Source: Fragilariopsis cylindrus CCMP1102
Taxonomy: Eukaryota > Bacillariophyta > Bacillariophyceae > Bacillariales > Bacillariaceae
Reading direction: 5' to 3'
Length of the DNA stretch: 53,117 nt
NCBI GenBank assembly: GCA_900095095.1
Contig: FMBT01000556.1
Location: 1 to 53,117 of the forward strand
The notes beneath the pieces are model-generated. The model was given only the letters and a program-made list of their open reading frames with translations, did no database searches and was not told the DNA's origin. Position 1 is the first letter of the stretch. Each line of letters starts with the position of its first letter. Shown in pieces: positions 1 through 10,469 of this stretch. A program made the translations under genes and the position numbers.

Positions 1-3000
1 ACGTTGAAGATTCGGATCAAGTGCATCACAAGGTTGCCAATCGAGAGGGAAGATCGCAACTACGCAAGTAGTATCAAGGTAGGAAAGCGACGTTGATACA
101 GTTGCTACATCTGGTCCAGTTCGGGATACACAAGGTTTGAGCATTAAATACATAGCAGGCTTGCTACCTGTACTCTCTCGAATCCAGAGAGCATCCTGGT
201 TAAATGCGTGCTTGCATCCCACACGAACGTATTTCCCCTCAATCAGACTCTTTTGCTTCTTCTCTTGGTCGTTTTTCGAATCTACTTTCCCAATCGTGAT
301 TTCGGATGGCCATTCCTTCCAGGATTTTGGATACAAACAGCGCCTTTTTTCGCCTCGATTAGAACTGTTCATCAGTTCTTTCAAAACTTTCTGATTGGTG
401 TTTTTCATGTGGTTTGTGATCGTAGATTCCGCCAAATCGTTAAGTCCAACAATAATCCTATACGACGGACCAGGCTGACTCCCAATGACATCCATTGAAA
501 TGGACGCTACTTCATCATCATTAGTTTGTACTACCTGCCAGACTTTATTTTCTTCCTCATTCTTGTTGCTCACGCGGACCGATATTTTCGCGATTGGATC
601 GAGTGGTCCATATCGATACGGCTTCATCCTCGCCGGCAAAAAGCTCTTGAATTCACCTTGGACTCCGAGTTCGACTTCTGAAGATCTTTGAGTACTAATT
701 TCACCTATCCTCAATTTAAATTCTGCAATCGGCTGATCAATAGAATCCCTTGCGTAGTAAATCACAAGCCAGCTTCGACGTTGCCTTCGAATGCGGTGTA
801 GTGCAAAATGGGGTAGCTTCTTACAAGGTGCATCCTCCCCGATATTTCCCCCGGACGGGAAAAGAATACCATCGCCATCCTTCTCCATCATGGTTTCATC
901 TTCCTTAAAAACAATTGTTGGTGGCAGGACGTTACGGAGCTCATTTTCAAATACAGACGGGTCGCGTTCTTTCGGAGATTGAATGGTAATCTCTTCTACA
1001 TCGAGACTGTCTAGTTGGTACCCGGCGTGTGAATTGCAGCATTCTCGACAACACCTGATACGAGAAATTCTACATGATAGGAATTGAGTGGAAATCGAAT
1101 TTTGTCCAGATGTTTCACATGTACACCATATCGATGTTTTGAATGCCTTTTCGCTGAGCTTCGCAAGGTCATCTAGGAGTATTTCGCTAATTTCCGTAGC
1201 ATCGTCTATAGAAACTTCATCCTCTTTTTGTAATAGTTGTGTCCTTTCTTCTTCTGATGTTGACGATAATAATGCATTTTCCAATACTTCCGCGATGGTA
1301 TCGCCCTTGTTTTTAATCTTTTTAGCCCCCGCTTGATTTTTAGACGTTGTTCTACATCAGTACGCAGCTGTCTACATGTCATTGCCGCAAGGAGGGTTGA
1401 ACATACTACCGATAATGTCATCGCATTACCGGCCAAATCACTTAGCTGCACTTCCGTTTCGTTTCCCCAAGGCGAGAGAAAAGTATGGTATACCCTGTAA
1501 CAAGAGCTTTTCACTACCAAGGACGGGTCTTCCCATGTGCGGTAGAAATAAATCTCCACCGGGTGTGATACACGACGCCGTGCCTGGCATAGCTGATCGA
1601 TGTTTTCCTTTGCTTACGTTCTGAGAAATATTCCAAGTAAAACTCGAGTGATTGCTATCGTGCGCTTCGGCATCACGCGCTGCGGATGCATGTAACACGT
1701 CCATCATGTCAAGACTACGTTGCTGTTGCATATTAAGGTATTCTAACCAATAATGCGGTGGAACGTGTTTCCCTCCGTGGGGTTTCCAATTTGTGATATA
1801 CCGTGCTCCTTCATCGATCCCGGACCGAGCTCTGCATATTTTGTTATGCTTCAGGTTTGCGCTCGCTGACGTCCAGAAATCCCCCGCTTGAAATTCCTGT
1901 CGCTTTGTCTCTCTACCGGGAGGGCCGCGCAGAGCTATTATGCGAAAGAAAGAAACCGTAAAATGAGACGTCATGTCAAACAGATGCACAAAGCTATAGC
2001 GTTAATTCTGCTAACGGGGGTAATATGCATCTTCTTACCTTCTCGAAACACACGGATAACATCGTGGTCGTCCTCTAAAACAAAAGCTTCTAGAGAATGT
2101 TTCACTTTGTATTCTAAATGTCGGACAATTATCTCAAAGTAGTCACCTAAATCATCGTTGATGTCATTTTTGTCATCTGGTTGCCAAACAAGCATGTACG
2201 TCCGTTGTCTAGTCTGTGGGACTAATATGATGTCATGTGTATTTTATTATTTATCATAGTTATGGAAGATAGAAAAAGTAGGTATATTTCGATGAGGAAC
2301 AGGGTATCAAGTAAGAATTACTGTAAATAAGACTAGAACACGACGAATTTTGTTGTTGTAAAACAGAATAAAACAAAAAAGTAAAATAATACGTACCACC
2401 GTAATCTTTACTATCAACTTTAACGTCGCGACAACAGTATGTCACGGGTGTTTCAAAACAAAGAATGACATCACTGTCATTATAATTACTGTCAATATTG
2501 TTCGATTGTAATAATTCTTTCAAAGTACAACAGTTATTTTGTTTCCTGTTGTTGTTACTACTACTACCGCTTTTCTTCTTTGGCCATTTGACAGGATACA
2601 CCGTATTGTCGTCATTGCCTTTCATAAATCCCTTGACGATTGATCCACACCGTACACCCACATTGTTTGGAACTTTCGTGACTTGGATCTTGTTGGTGTT
2701 AGTATCACGTTCCAGTTCTAGATCACCTCCTCCTCCTTTTTTGGAAGAAGTACCCACCGATTTCCCTTTCTTCGTGGACATTTCGGAAATTTTAATCCGT
2801 CCGGTGATGTATTCTGCCATTTTCTTCCAGGGTGCACCAATCACATTTTCAAAAATACATATTTTAGGATTCGTTTTCAGCAATACTTCCACGGCACCCA
2901 TAAAGGTTTCACCCGAACATCCCTTATCTTCGATATCAAGACGGAATTTACTCATCAACATGGAAAAGTTTTTACATGACGTCCCTGCCACGAAGTAATT

Positions 3001-4317
3001 GATGTCCGGTAGGGGAACGATCCGACCATAGACGTCACGCGGACCCGGTAATTCGTCGGGATAATCATCACTCACATGTTCCTCGGTCAGTTTCGCAATA
3101 TCGGGATACAAGATTCCGTCAAAGTTTCGTGCAATATACGATTGTTTGAATGGTTCCACCTCACAACTATACTGGTGTTCATAATGGAATAAATCTGGTA
3201 ATCCACGTTTCGATAAATATTCGTGTACCATCCCCAATGCCAAGCTAGGTGCATCCGTACCGGAGCACGCCGTTCCCAATTTTAATGGATTGTGGACACT
3301 TCCCAATGCAGCAGTTCCAGTTCCTCCCTTTCCTTTTTTTCCTTTTGATGACGAGGATGATGATAAGGCACGTTGTAATAACAGACCAACTTTATCCACC
3401 TGTCGACCCACCAGACCACCAATAATATCATCGGTCGCTTCCATCCCACATGGATCCAAAAAGGAATAATGTGCATCAATATCTTTTTTAGTGTACTTCC
3501 AAAAGACTGGATTATTCGTCGGTTGGAAGGCATCCGCCATGCTCACTCCTTGTCCTCCGCCACTTTTACTTTTTGCTGTTGTTGTTGTCGCCGCCGCCTT
3601 CTTTTTTCCACCACCACCGACTCGTTTTCTTTTCTTGGTAGTACCAGTGTCCTCAAAGTCCGATTCATCGTCAGTTGCATCACTATTATCCTCGTCGTAT
3701 TCTTCTTCTTCCGATTCTTCGTCATCGATATCCATCAAACTAAAATCTGATTCGTCATCATCGTTCTTGCGTTTGTTGCGACCCGCGGAGGATGCTGCTT
3801 TCTTTTTCTTGGTCACTGTTTTTTTCTGTTTCTTGTGATTCGTTGTCTTCTTCTTCTTTTTCGTTACAACCTCTTCTTCTTCTTCTTCACTACTGCTATC
3901 TTCTGCATAGCTCATAGCTTTCTTCTGCGATGATCGTCGTCTACTAGTAGGGCGTCGTCCAGTAGTAGAAGTAGTATTAGTGGTCACGATTTCTTCCTCG
4001 TCGTCGTCATCGTCATCGTCTTCGTCATCATTATCATCATTGGAGGATGTTATTACAACACTATCGTTCTTGTTCTGGTTGTAATCATTCACCAATGCTG
4101 TACATTCTATTTCGGTAATATCTTCGACATCACCATCATCATACTTGACAAAATACCATCCTTCTTCCTCATCAAATGATTCGATCGTACCATTATAATG
4201 TTCACCATCCTCAAATAATTTTCGGAGATAGACCGTGCCATCCGCAACGAATTTCGGTACTACCATTGTCGTTGTCGTTATACTTGCTCTGCTTTGCTTA
4301 AGTCCCCTTCTTCCCAA
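1..4317 (-). CDS. C5-cytosine DNA methyltransferase, DNMT5-like, 3' end outside window
   Basis: Spliced gene, exons 4317-2397, 2221-2039 and 1934 to beyond base 1; both introns were placed by conserved peptide and phase (donors GTACGT and GTAAGA). Order: a Tudor-like segment (about residues 20-75, VRYDDGD-type core YFVKYDDGDVED), a long acidic/Lys-rich linker (80-270), then the methyltransferase: motif I GTACSGTDAP (about 347), motif IV SCKNFS (about 444) with the catalytic Cys but not the usual PCQ, motif VI FENV (about 489), motif VIII DYGVPQTRQRTY formed exactly across intron 1, a motif IX-like LLLQGIP, and motif X LSDLAGNAM. About 440 further open codons follow, with a Cys pattern WCTC...CCRECC..H..Y, and run off the window. 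Such a long tail fits DNMT5, which carries RING and SNF2 parts there; those are not in view. Motif X lies in a shifted frame (about 1472-1350), so two opposite one-base indels interrupt the reading frame. The start could also be the Met at 4266. Confidence 0.8.
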
Positions 4318-4614
4318 CTCTTGCTACTGTTCTAGACTCTAGCAAGGATACTTCTAACCCAACTGGTTGTGGATATGCTTTAATAAAACTTTGGCTGCGC
4401 TTCTCTTGCTGTCCTTTCGATACTAGTAGACAGAATGTGTTTATGCATTTATTTATGAACTTCGGCTTCGATAAGTTGTTGCTTTGTTGTGTAGTTACTC
4501 AAAGCGCGCCAAAAAATAAAAAGATATTCAATACCGTCGTCATACAGACACTAGTAGACACTTTGATGCGTTACACCCCTCAAACAGTATCATTTTTTGA
4601 ATTTTCGCGCCGGG

Positions 4615-4885
4615 CGATCTAGCGAAACCATTAAAAACTCTCCGCGTGGAACTAGTAATTGATATAAAACTAAATCATGCCCAAATTTTACTAGTATTTG
4701 TTAGTAAAATATCTCATAAAAAACAATCAAGGACAGTACTTGAAATAGTCACTGTTGGCTGAAAAATGCTCCCACAGAAAATTTGACAGATATTTCCACA
4801 CAAATACTCATAAAATAAACTAGCCCACCTAAAGCCGCAACTATTAGGGCCTCTGGTTCACATGCTACACCTCGTGCAAAATTAT
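4615..4885 (+). repeat. Short deletion copy of the 188-bp-repeat element
   Basis: The first part (about 4615-4708, containing CTCCGCGTGG and ACTAAATCATGCCC) matches 44985-45076. It then jumps directly to sequence matching 46845-47025 (AATAGTCACTGTTGG, ATGCTCCCACA, GGGCCTCTGGTTCACATG). The roughly 1.8 kb lying between these two blocks in the long copy is absent here. This is what an internally deleted, non-autonomous derivative looks like. Boundaries are approximate because no target-site duplication is obvious. Confidence 0.6.
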
Positions 4886-6143
4886 TTCTAGTTGATTTTA
4901 GCTAAAATAGGGTACAAATTCCCATTCCGTACACACCTGATCGCTCGCTGTTAAAGAGTAATTTTTTATTATTTTACTTTTGGCTATATTTTAGCTGCAT
5001 TTTGGGCAATCATTAATCATTTAATTTAGTCATTGCCACACCCCACATCGCATAAAATCCAGTTGAGAGAGAGAGAGAGACATCATGGGGGATGATGGTG
5101 AGAATATGAGGGAAAGGGTATGGGTCAAAGGGGAGGGGGAAGCAAGTAGCAAAACGGAGGAAAGGGGATTGGGCAGAGCGGAAGCAAGGGGAGGCTGCAA
5201 AGTAAAAGCAACCATGCCACCAAAGAAGAAGAAAAAAAGTGGTGATGTTGACTCCTCCTCCTTTCGTCAATCCATCTTTGGTGGTCCAAGCACCACAGCC
5301 CCCATTGTGTGTATGTGATTGTACCAATGCATGCCATCACATGACATCATCACAACATTAAATCTATCTAGGATAGATTTTAGAGAGAGAGAGAGAGAGA
5401 GAGAGAGATGTATGACAATTTTGTTCTGTGTTGCTTTTTGATGGTGGATCCTCCTATTATGGTACTGTTTGTCAACTACAGATATCAATTTCTGACAATG
5501 TATGGTGGGTGTAAAAACCTCCAGGTAAGTGTGCGTGTGATTGCTGTGCAAGCAAAAGTTTGGTGTACAAACTATAGCAAGATTTACCATATGATAAAGA
5601 AGAGTATAGTTTCTAAATGAGGTTTTACAATCTCTTATGGGGTTATCTTTTTTGGGGGTAAATTTTATTTGTTTGGAAGTAAGTGGGTGTGATAGTGTGC
5701 CTATTGAGGCACACACATCACACTTTTGGCATGTATGTATGCCATAGTATGAATATACAGTATATTTCAACAATATGGTCTTTTAACATCTTATTAGTGG
5801 TGGGTGAGAGTACCATTCACTATAAAGTAAATAGTATTCAACATGCCATAATAATGCTCTTAACAACTTATTTATGAGATTCTGGCACTACTAGGTACAC
5901 GTGTAGTACAGTAGATGATTTGATTACTATTTTCGTATGATTTGGGAGTTTGGCTAAATATTATGTAAAATTTGCTTTAAGGGCATGCCCTAACATGTAC
6001 TTTCTTTCTCCTTTTTTCAAACTCTCAAAACGATATCATTTCATTTTCGAATTTAAAACAGCTGTGTGTACGATTATATGGCCATTCCGAATCATTTACT
6101 TCTTCTAATGGTAGCTGAGATAAGGATGCATTCAAACCTAATC
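4886..6143. other. Intergenic spacer
   Basis: No gene that I can support. It holds GA dinucleotide runs at 5064-5082 and 5380-5408 and AT-rich sequence. A short open frame at 5213-5318 starting MPPKKKKK could be a first exon, but nothing continues it. Confidence 0.5.
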
Positions 6144-6930
6144 CTAAACGTCCTTCATCTTACGATCATCCTGATCAATATAGCGTTGTATATTTTTTTT
6201 GATGATGACCAACGAAAACTGTCTCTTGCAAAGATTGGTGCAGAATTTTCATAAACACGTACAAAATGAGCAATAAAACGTACATAATAATTTGCAAATG
6301 CTGGTGATCTTTCAATTAACCACTTTCTCTTAATGCCCAAAAATGTAATCGCATCCATACACGACATTCATCTAATTTAAAATGACGTCCAACTTCATTT
6401 TTGGACGTTTTGGACTATGCCATGCAGCAACATGTGCACTCGACCTGTCATGAACAACCATCATATGGTTGTTAGCAACTGTAATAACATTATGTTCTTG
6501 TCGACGTTGAGCACGATCATCATCCCATACATATGATCCAGTTAATTTTTGATATATCCATTTTGCAAATCGTGATCCATGTGGATCATCTTTTGAACGT
6601 AAAAATTTATCTAATGTATCGTCCTGAAATGCATTATCATAAAATAATTCTGTCATATTCTGTAAATCATCAAGTGTAATACCATCCATAAATAAAATTG
6701 TGTCTTCTGAATATTGATGACTATTCCTATTAATATTGAGTGGAACAAATTCGGTGGCGGTGGATCCCGTGCCGGTGGAGCTGTAAGGACAGTTGATAGT
6801 CATGTTTTTTCTAATAGTTCTTCATCATTCTCTCGTCCTTCAATTCAAGGTCAGGATCCGATGATCTCAATTCTTCCTCCTCTTCTGTAAGAATAATATT
6901 CGGAATGGTATTCATCGTGCTATTTGTCAT
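6144..6930 (-). pseudogene. Globin-like diatom protein, frame-disrupted
   Basis: Read on the minus strand, a continuous conserved protein appears only when several frames are combined. The N-terminus MTNSTMNTIPN starts at 6930. The central block runs 6803-6400 with TGSTATEFVPLN, ELFYDNAFQDDTLDKFLRS, DDPHGSRFAKWIYQKLTGS and HDRSSAHVAAW. A second frame gives GRHFKLDECRVWMRLHFWAL, a third ERSPAFANYYVRFIAHFVRVYE, and a fourth ends MKDV at the TAG 6144-6146. Frame changes fall near 6810-6830, 6400 (A5 run), 6316 and 6205 (A7 run). The last three each behave as one missing base. The family pattern (FYDNAF...LDKF, His-rich middle, WxRLHFWALRE) resembles truncated-haemoglobin-like globins; that family call is tentative, from memory. 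It is either a decaying gene or an intact gene with consensus indels. Confidence 0.6.
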
Positions 6931-7430
6931 GATGATCTGATTGGTCGGTACGTTCGTTCGTTGATTCGTTGGTTCGCCTGTGGTTATGGATTGATGTACA
7001 GTAGTCGGTGCGTTCGATGACGAACGAGTTGGAGAAGGATGATTGGATGAGAGTGGATGGATCCGTTTTATAATTCTTTTAAATGATTTGATTTTTGCTT
7101 TTTATTGTTCGACTGTAATGCGTTTCCAGATCTTTTTCATGTTAAATTGTGTCCCTTTATTTTGCTTTTTGCGTTTTATGTTACGTTGCATCACATCATT
7201 GGTGTCGATACAATTAAAATTGTACATACCGGTATGTTTTAGGTATCTTTTGTGTATCTTATCATCGGCGGCAATAAATACTGAATAGATGATCTTTATT
7301 ATTTCGCCGTGATATCACCGACTTCGAATCAATCACGACTGAAAATAGATTTCACCGAGAACGCCGTGATGCGTCCACGTCGTTGCTTGCTTGTTCGTTC
7401 ACTTTCTCTTTCGGTCGTGTGAATTCTGTT
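6931..7430. other. Intergenic spacer
   Basis: Upstream of the globin-like gene. Short direct repeats of the GGTTCG/CGTTCG kind occur at 6935-7000. No coding or RNA feature was recognised. Confidence 0.45.
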
Positions 7431-7466
7431 CGGAGGAAGTACAGTACTCGTACTGTACTTCCTCCG
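7431..7466. repeat. Perfect 17-bp palindrome at the MITE boundary
   Basis: The arm CGGAGGAAGTACAGTAC (7431-7447) is followed by TC and then its exact reverse complement (7450-7466). The right arm contains the left terminal repeat of the adjacent MITE. The left arm looks like the outward-facing end of another copy, so two element ends face each other. Confidence 0.85.
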
Positions 7467-7663
7467 TGTAACGTTTGTTTCGTACGCGCTATCGCTTTAA
7501 AATTTAGCGTTTGTAAAAGCAAGCTAAAACCTTAAAATATTAAGATCTACTCACAAAGTAGAGGGTTAAAGTCACAAGTTTCCCGTCGTTGAACTTCTTA
7601 ACGACGAGGAAAATTTTCACACGATACAGTAGCGCACTTGAAGTTAGCGTTGCACGGAGGAAG
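7458..7663. mobile_element. 206-bp MITE with TA target duplication, mariner-like
   Basis: Terminal inverted repeats start CTTCCTCCGTG at 7458 and end CACGGAGGAAG at 7663. Similarity extends inward (GTGTAACG versus GTGCAACG, then a shared GCGCTA). TA dinucleotides flank both sides (7456-7457 and 7664-7665), as expected for Tc1/mariner-type insertion. There is no coding capacity. It ends about 100 bp before the ATG of the MsrB-like gene, so it is part of that gene's promoter or leader. Confidence 0.75.
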
Positions 7664-7764
7664 TAGTTGAATAAAAATAATACGCTGACTGTACCGTACC
7701 AAATCGACAAGTTAGAGATCTTATACAGTTACACCAAAAGAACAAACATAAAAAATTCACGAAA

Positions 7765-8715
7765 ATGTTTTATAAGGCATTTCAATATTCTTCAACAATG
7801 TTCGCAATGCTATCTATGTTTGCCGTGTTATTCGTCCTCGTTATTTCGGTCGCTGCCGCCTCCTCCGAAGAAGAACAATGCAGGGGGAAGGATCCCATGT
7901 CCAGCGTATCGACCTTTTTGGGTATGGAACTCGATTACGAGATCGCCGATCGGATCTGTTGCAACAATCATCGTTTTGCTGAACCCAAAGGTTATCACGA
8001 CTGGCCCGAAGTTGACTTGTATTCCAAACTCGATTCCAATCAAGAAACAGTCTTTTACGATTCGGTCTGTGGTCTACCATTATTTGTCGCTCCCCGAGGA
8101 CGGACCTTTGCAGAATTTGTTGAAGAGAGTGTGCATCATGGCTGGCCATCCTTTCGTCCTGCCGAGATCGTATCCGAAAATGTGATTATTCACGACGATG
8201 GTCGCATGGAAAGTAAATGTTTGACGCATCTCGGTCATAATCTTCCCAACGGCGGCATTGACCGCTACTGCATTGATCTGGTGTGCATCGCAGGGATGCC
8301 TGTGGCTATTCAAGCTACCAACACAAACACATCATCAGTGGAAAATACTACCAATACTACTGAGAAGGAAGAATTTGACAATGATGGAACTATTCCAGCA
8401 TCAGAATTCAACGCGACATCCTACGAATCATCGGCGGTAGAAAATAGTGGTAAGTACCCCAAAACCAAGCAAAGGATCTTGCTGGCAGTAGGGATCATTG
8501 TGCCGCTGTTGCTAGTAGTTTTTGCAGGGTATGTTGTTTTCGTGCTGAGGAGAAAGGCCAGCAGAAACGACAAAGACAAAGGCGTTCCGATCAAGACCTT
8601 GTCCTCGGGCGATCCGGAGCAACCACCACCACCACCCGTATCGACGGATGCGGGTACTACAAACTCGGACGAATGTGAGAAGTCGAGTGAGTCGAGTACA
8701 GTACCTGAAAACTAG
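7765..8715 (+). CDS. Membrane-anchored MsrB-like (methionine sulfoxide reductase B fold) protein
   Basis: Single-exon protein of 316 residues. It has an N-terminal signal peptide (about 1-33, hydrophobic and ending VAAASS). A lumenal or extracellular domain (about 60-180) has MsrB hallmarks: CGLPLF, GWPSF (about 125), CLTHLGHN (about 152-160) and RYCID with Cys at 169, the position of the catalytic Cys in MsrB. A Ser/Thr/Asn-rich stalk with several N-glycosylation sequons follows, then one transmembrane helix (about 238-261, ending VLRRK) and a short tail with a Pro run. In typical MsrB two CxxC pairs bind zinc; here only the second Cys of each pair is present (DSVCG and ESKCLT), so the zinc site should be absent or weakened. 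Topology suggests repair or sensing of oxidised methionine at the cell surface or in the secretory pathway; that is inference. An MITE sits just upstream. Confidence 0.75.
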   Translation: MFYKAFQYSSTMFAMLSMFAVLFVLVISVAAASSEEEQCRGKDPMSSVSTFLGMELDYEIADRICCNNHRFAEPKGYHDWPEVDLYSKLDSNQETVFYDSVCGLPLFVAPRGRTFAEFVEESVHHGWPSFRPAEIVSENVIIHDDGRMESKCLTHLGHNLPNGGIDRYCIDLVCIAGMPVAIQATNTNTSSVENTTNTTEKEEFDNDGTIPASEFNATSYESSAVENSGKYPKTKQRILLAVGIIVPLLLVVFAGYVVFVLRRKASRNDKDKGVPIKTLSSGDPEQPPPPPVSTDAGTTNSDECEKSSESSTVPEN

Positions 8716-9776
8716 AGAATATTGCTTACAGTACAGCAGCTACAAGATATACTGGCTAGCTACTGTACTGTAGGTCATGATTTATATAGGCTCTTAGCAG
8801 AATTGATATTCCTGAAAGATATTCCCCTACCGTATCATGTACCAGCTAGTATTGTATGACAGCAGAATTAGTAGGACTACTGTAGGACTGCAGTAGTATC
8901 TCACGCGCACACACTTAACGTTAGTAGGTAGGTAGGACGATCAATAAAATAAAAAGTTGGAGGCAAGTGCTGTCGTATTTATTTACTAGCTAAGCAAGAA
9001 GGTGCTCCGGCATGGCTGCATTTATATTTTTGATATCAGTTTTGTTGTCATTGTCTACTGTACTAGTACAGTATTGGATGGCCTACTGTACCAGCAAGGT
9101 ATATGGGACCGGACCGGACGGCAACACATCACATACGACATAGTTCTTGATTTTAGTAAATAGAAAACAGCAATGACAACGAAATCGAAATAGCATGGTT
9201 TTTATATATCTACAGTACGAAGTTCTAGTACATTGTATAGGTCGTGGCGTACTAGTACTTATTGCTCTAGCTAGCTAATTAGCTAGTTGTATCTTCTTCA
9301 TTTTTTTTCATTACAGTGAACATTATCATATGAATATTATTTTTTATAATACAATTTTTATATCTTATATGTATATATTATATGACCCAGACATTTGTCA
9401 TGTCATGTCATGGATTGTAATGTTAATCTGATGAATCAATCGAATCGAAAATCCGTCCAAAAATTGTTTCGTATTAAACAGAAAAAAGAGACGAAATAGT
9501 ATTGTATTAAAAAAGAACCGGAATATTTAATCAACTCAAATCAACTCAAATCAGTTCACAACACGCCGTCAGTGATCGTAGTTCTTCTTCTTCGTCTTCT
9601 TCTTTTTTGTGTATATTCTCTCAATTCATTTATCTACCATCGTCCTCGCTCTAATTCATCATTCCGTCTCTTCGCTTGTGCCAATCATCCATCGCTTCGC
9701 TTTCGTTCACCCTACCCAGTATCTCTTTCCATACCTTATATTTACTTAATATTCTAATTTATACGAATTCATTTAT
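8716..9776. other. Intergenic spacer
   Basis: Rich in TACTGTAC/GTACAGTA words (8698, 8757, 9056-9075, 9205-9230) and CTAG-containing short palindromes. Also a simple TTCTTC stretch at 9583-9606. No gene recognised. Confidence 0.5.
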
Positions 9777-10091
9777 TTACTTGTTGGTGGCGGACCAAAT
9801 TAAAAAAATAATTGGTAATGCCGCCGCAATAGCAATGGAACCAACATACGCAGCACCTTTTGCGTTACCTTTACTATTATCTGTTTTGGCATTCGGATCC
9901 ACTTTAATTTTTAAATTCAATGATGTACTAGTAGAAGTATAGGATGGCATATCAGTAATGACGGGTAATACTCTTCTTGTTGTGATTCTTGCAGATCGAC
10001 TACTTGTCGTGAATGCGGTTGTACCTTGGACGGCAAGTAGAGCAACAAGAAGGATGGCGGATAAGAATTTGTTCATTTTTGGAATATACAT
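9777..10091 (-). CDS. Small plastid-targeted single-helix membrane protein
   Basis: Open frame of 104 residues; the more natural start is the internal Met (MNKFLSAILL) at 10076, which begins a clean signal peptide. The signal peptide ends at GTTAF, where the Phe right after the predicted cleavage site is the diatom plastid import signature. An Arg/Ser-rich transit segment (TTSSRSARITTRR) follows. The mature part is short, ends in one hydrophobic helix (AAYVGSIAIAAALPIIFLIW) and a short charged tail. A thylakoid or plastid-envelope protein, such as a small photosystem or cytochrome b6f subunit, would fit this size and shape, but I cannot assign one. Single exon, minus strand, 3' end at 9777. 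Confidence 0.65.
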   Translation of the reverse strand: MYIPKMNKFLSAILLVALLAVQGTTAFTTSSRSARITTRRVLPVITDMPSYTSTSTSLNLKIKVDPNAKTDNSKGNAKGAAYVGSIAIAAALPIIFLIWSATNK

Positions 10092-10469
10092 TTATTGGTG
10101 TTAATAGAAAGAGACGACGAGATTGAAGATTATGTGTCTGTGTTTATGAAGAATGGAATATCGAAAAACAAAAGATCCTTGTCGAATAAACATGCATCAT
10201 GCATTCTTGTGCGGTACAGTTTTCTCGTCGTCGTGCTCTTCTTTTGGGTCAGATTTTCTGACACGACAAAACTATTTTCTTCAAAAAAATAACTAACTTC
10301 ATGCACACTTCGTGATAAAGTTAAGCTCGTCATACTCTTTTTTGCTGTCACGTTTTTGTAATGAGTACGTACTCGTTAAATCTGTAGTACAGTACTGTAC
10401 GACGTAACCGAATTCGAATGAGTCGAGTGGGTCGATTTTGTTTCAATAGCCCCATGAATTCTAAATATA
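10092..10469. other. Intergenic spacer / promoter of the plastid protein gene
   Basis: Contains AGTACAGTACTGTACGACG near 10385-10404, one of the palindromic GTACTGTAC clusters typical of this window. No coding feature. Confidence 0.4.

Noticed and set aside
137..1336. Several plus-strand open frames in the first 1.3 kb
   Set aside because: They are shadows of the methyltransferase reading frame on the minus strand, which is continuous and has conserved motifs.
5085..5318. Open frame with MPPKKKKKSGD, possible small basic protein
   Set aside because: Upstream half is a purine-rich simple sequence and no downstream exon or homology could be recognised.
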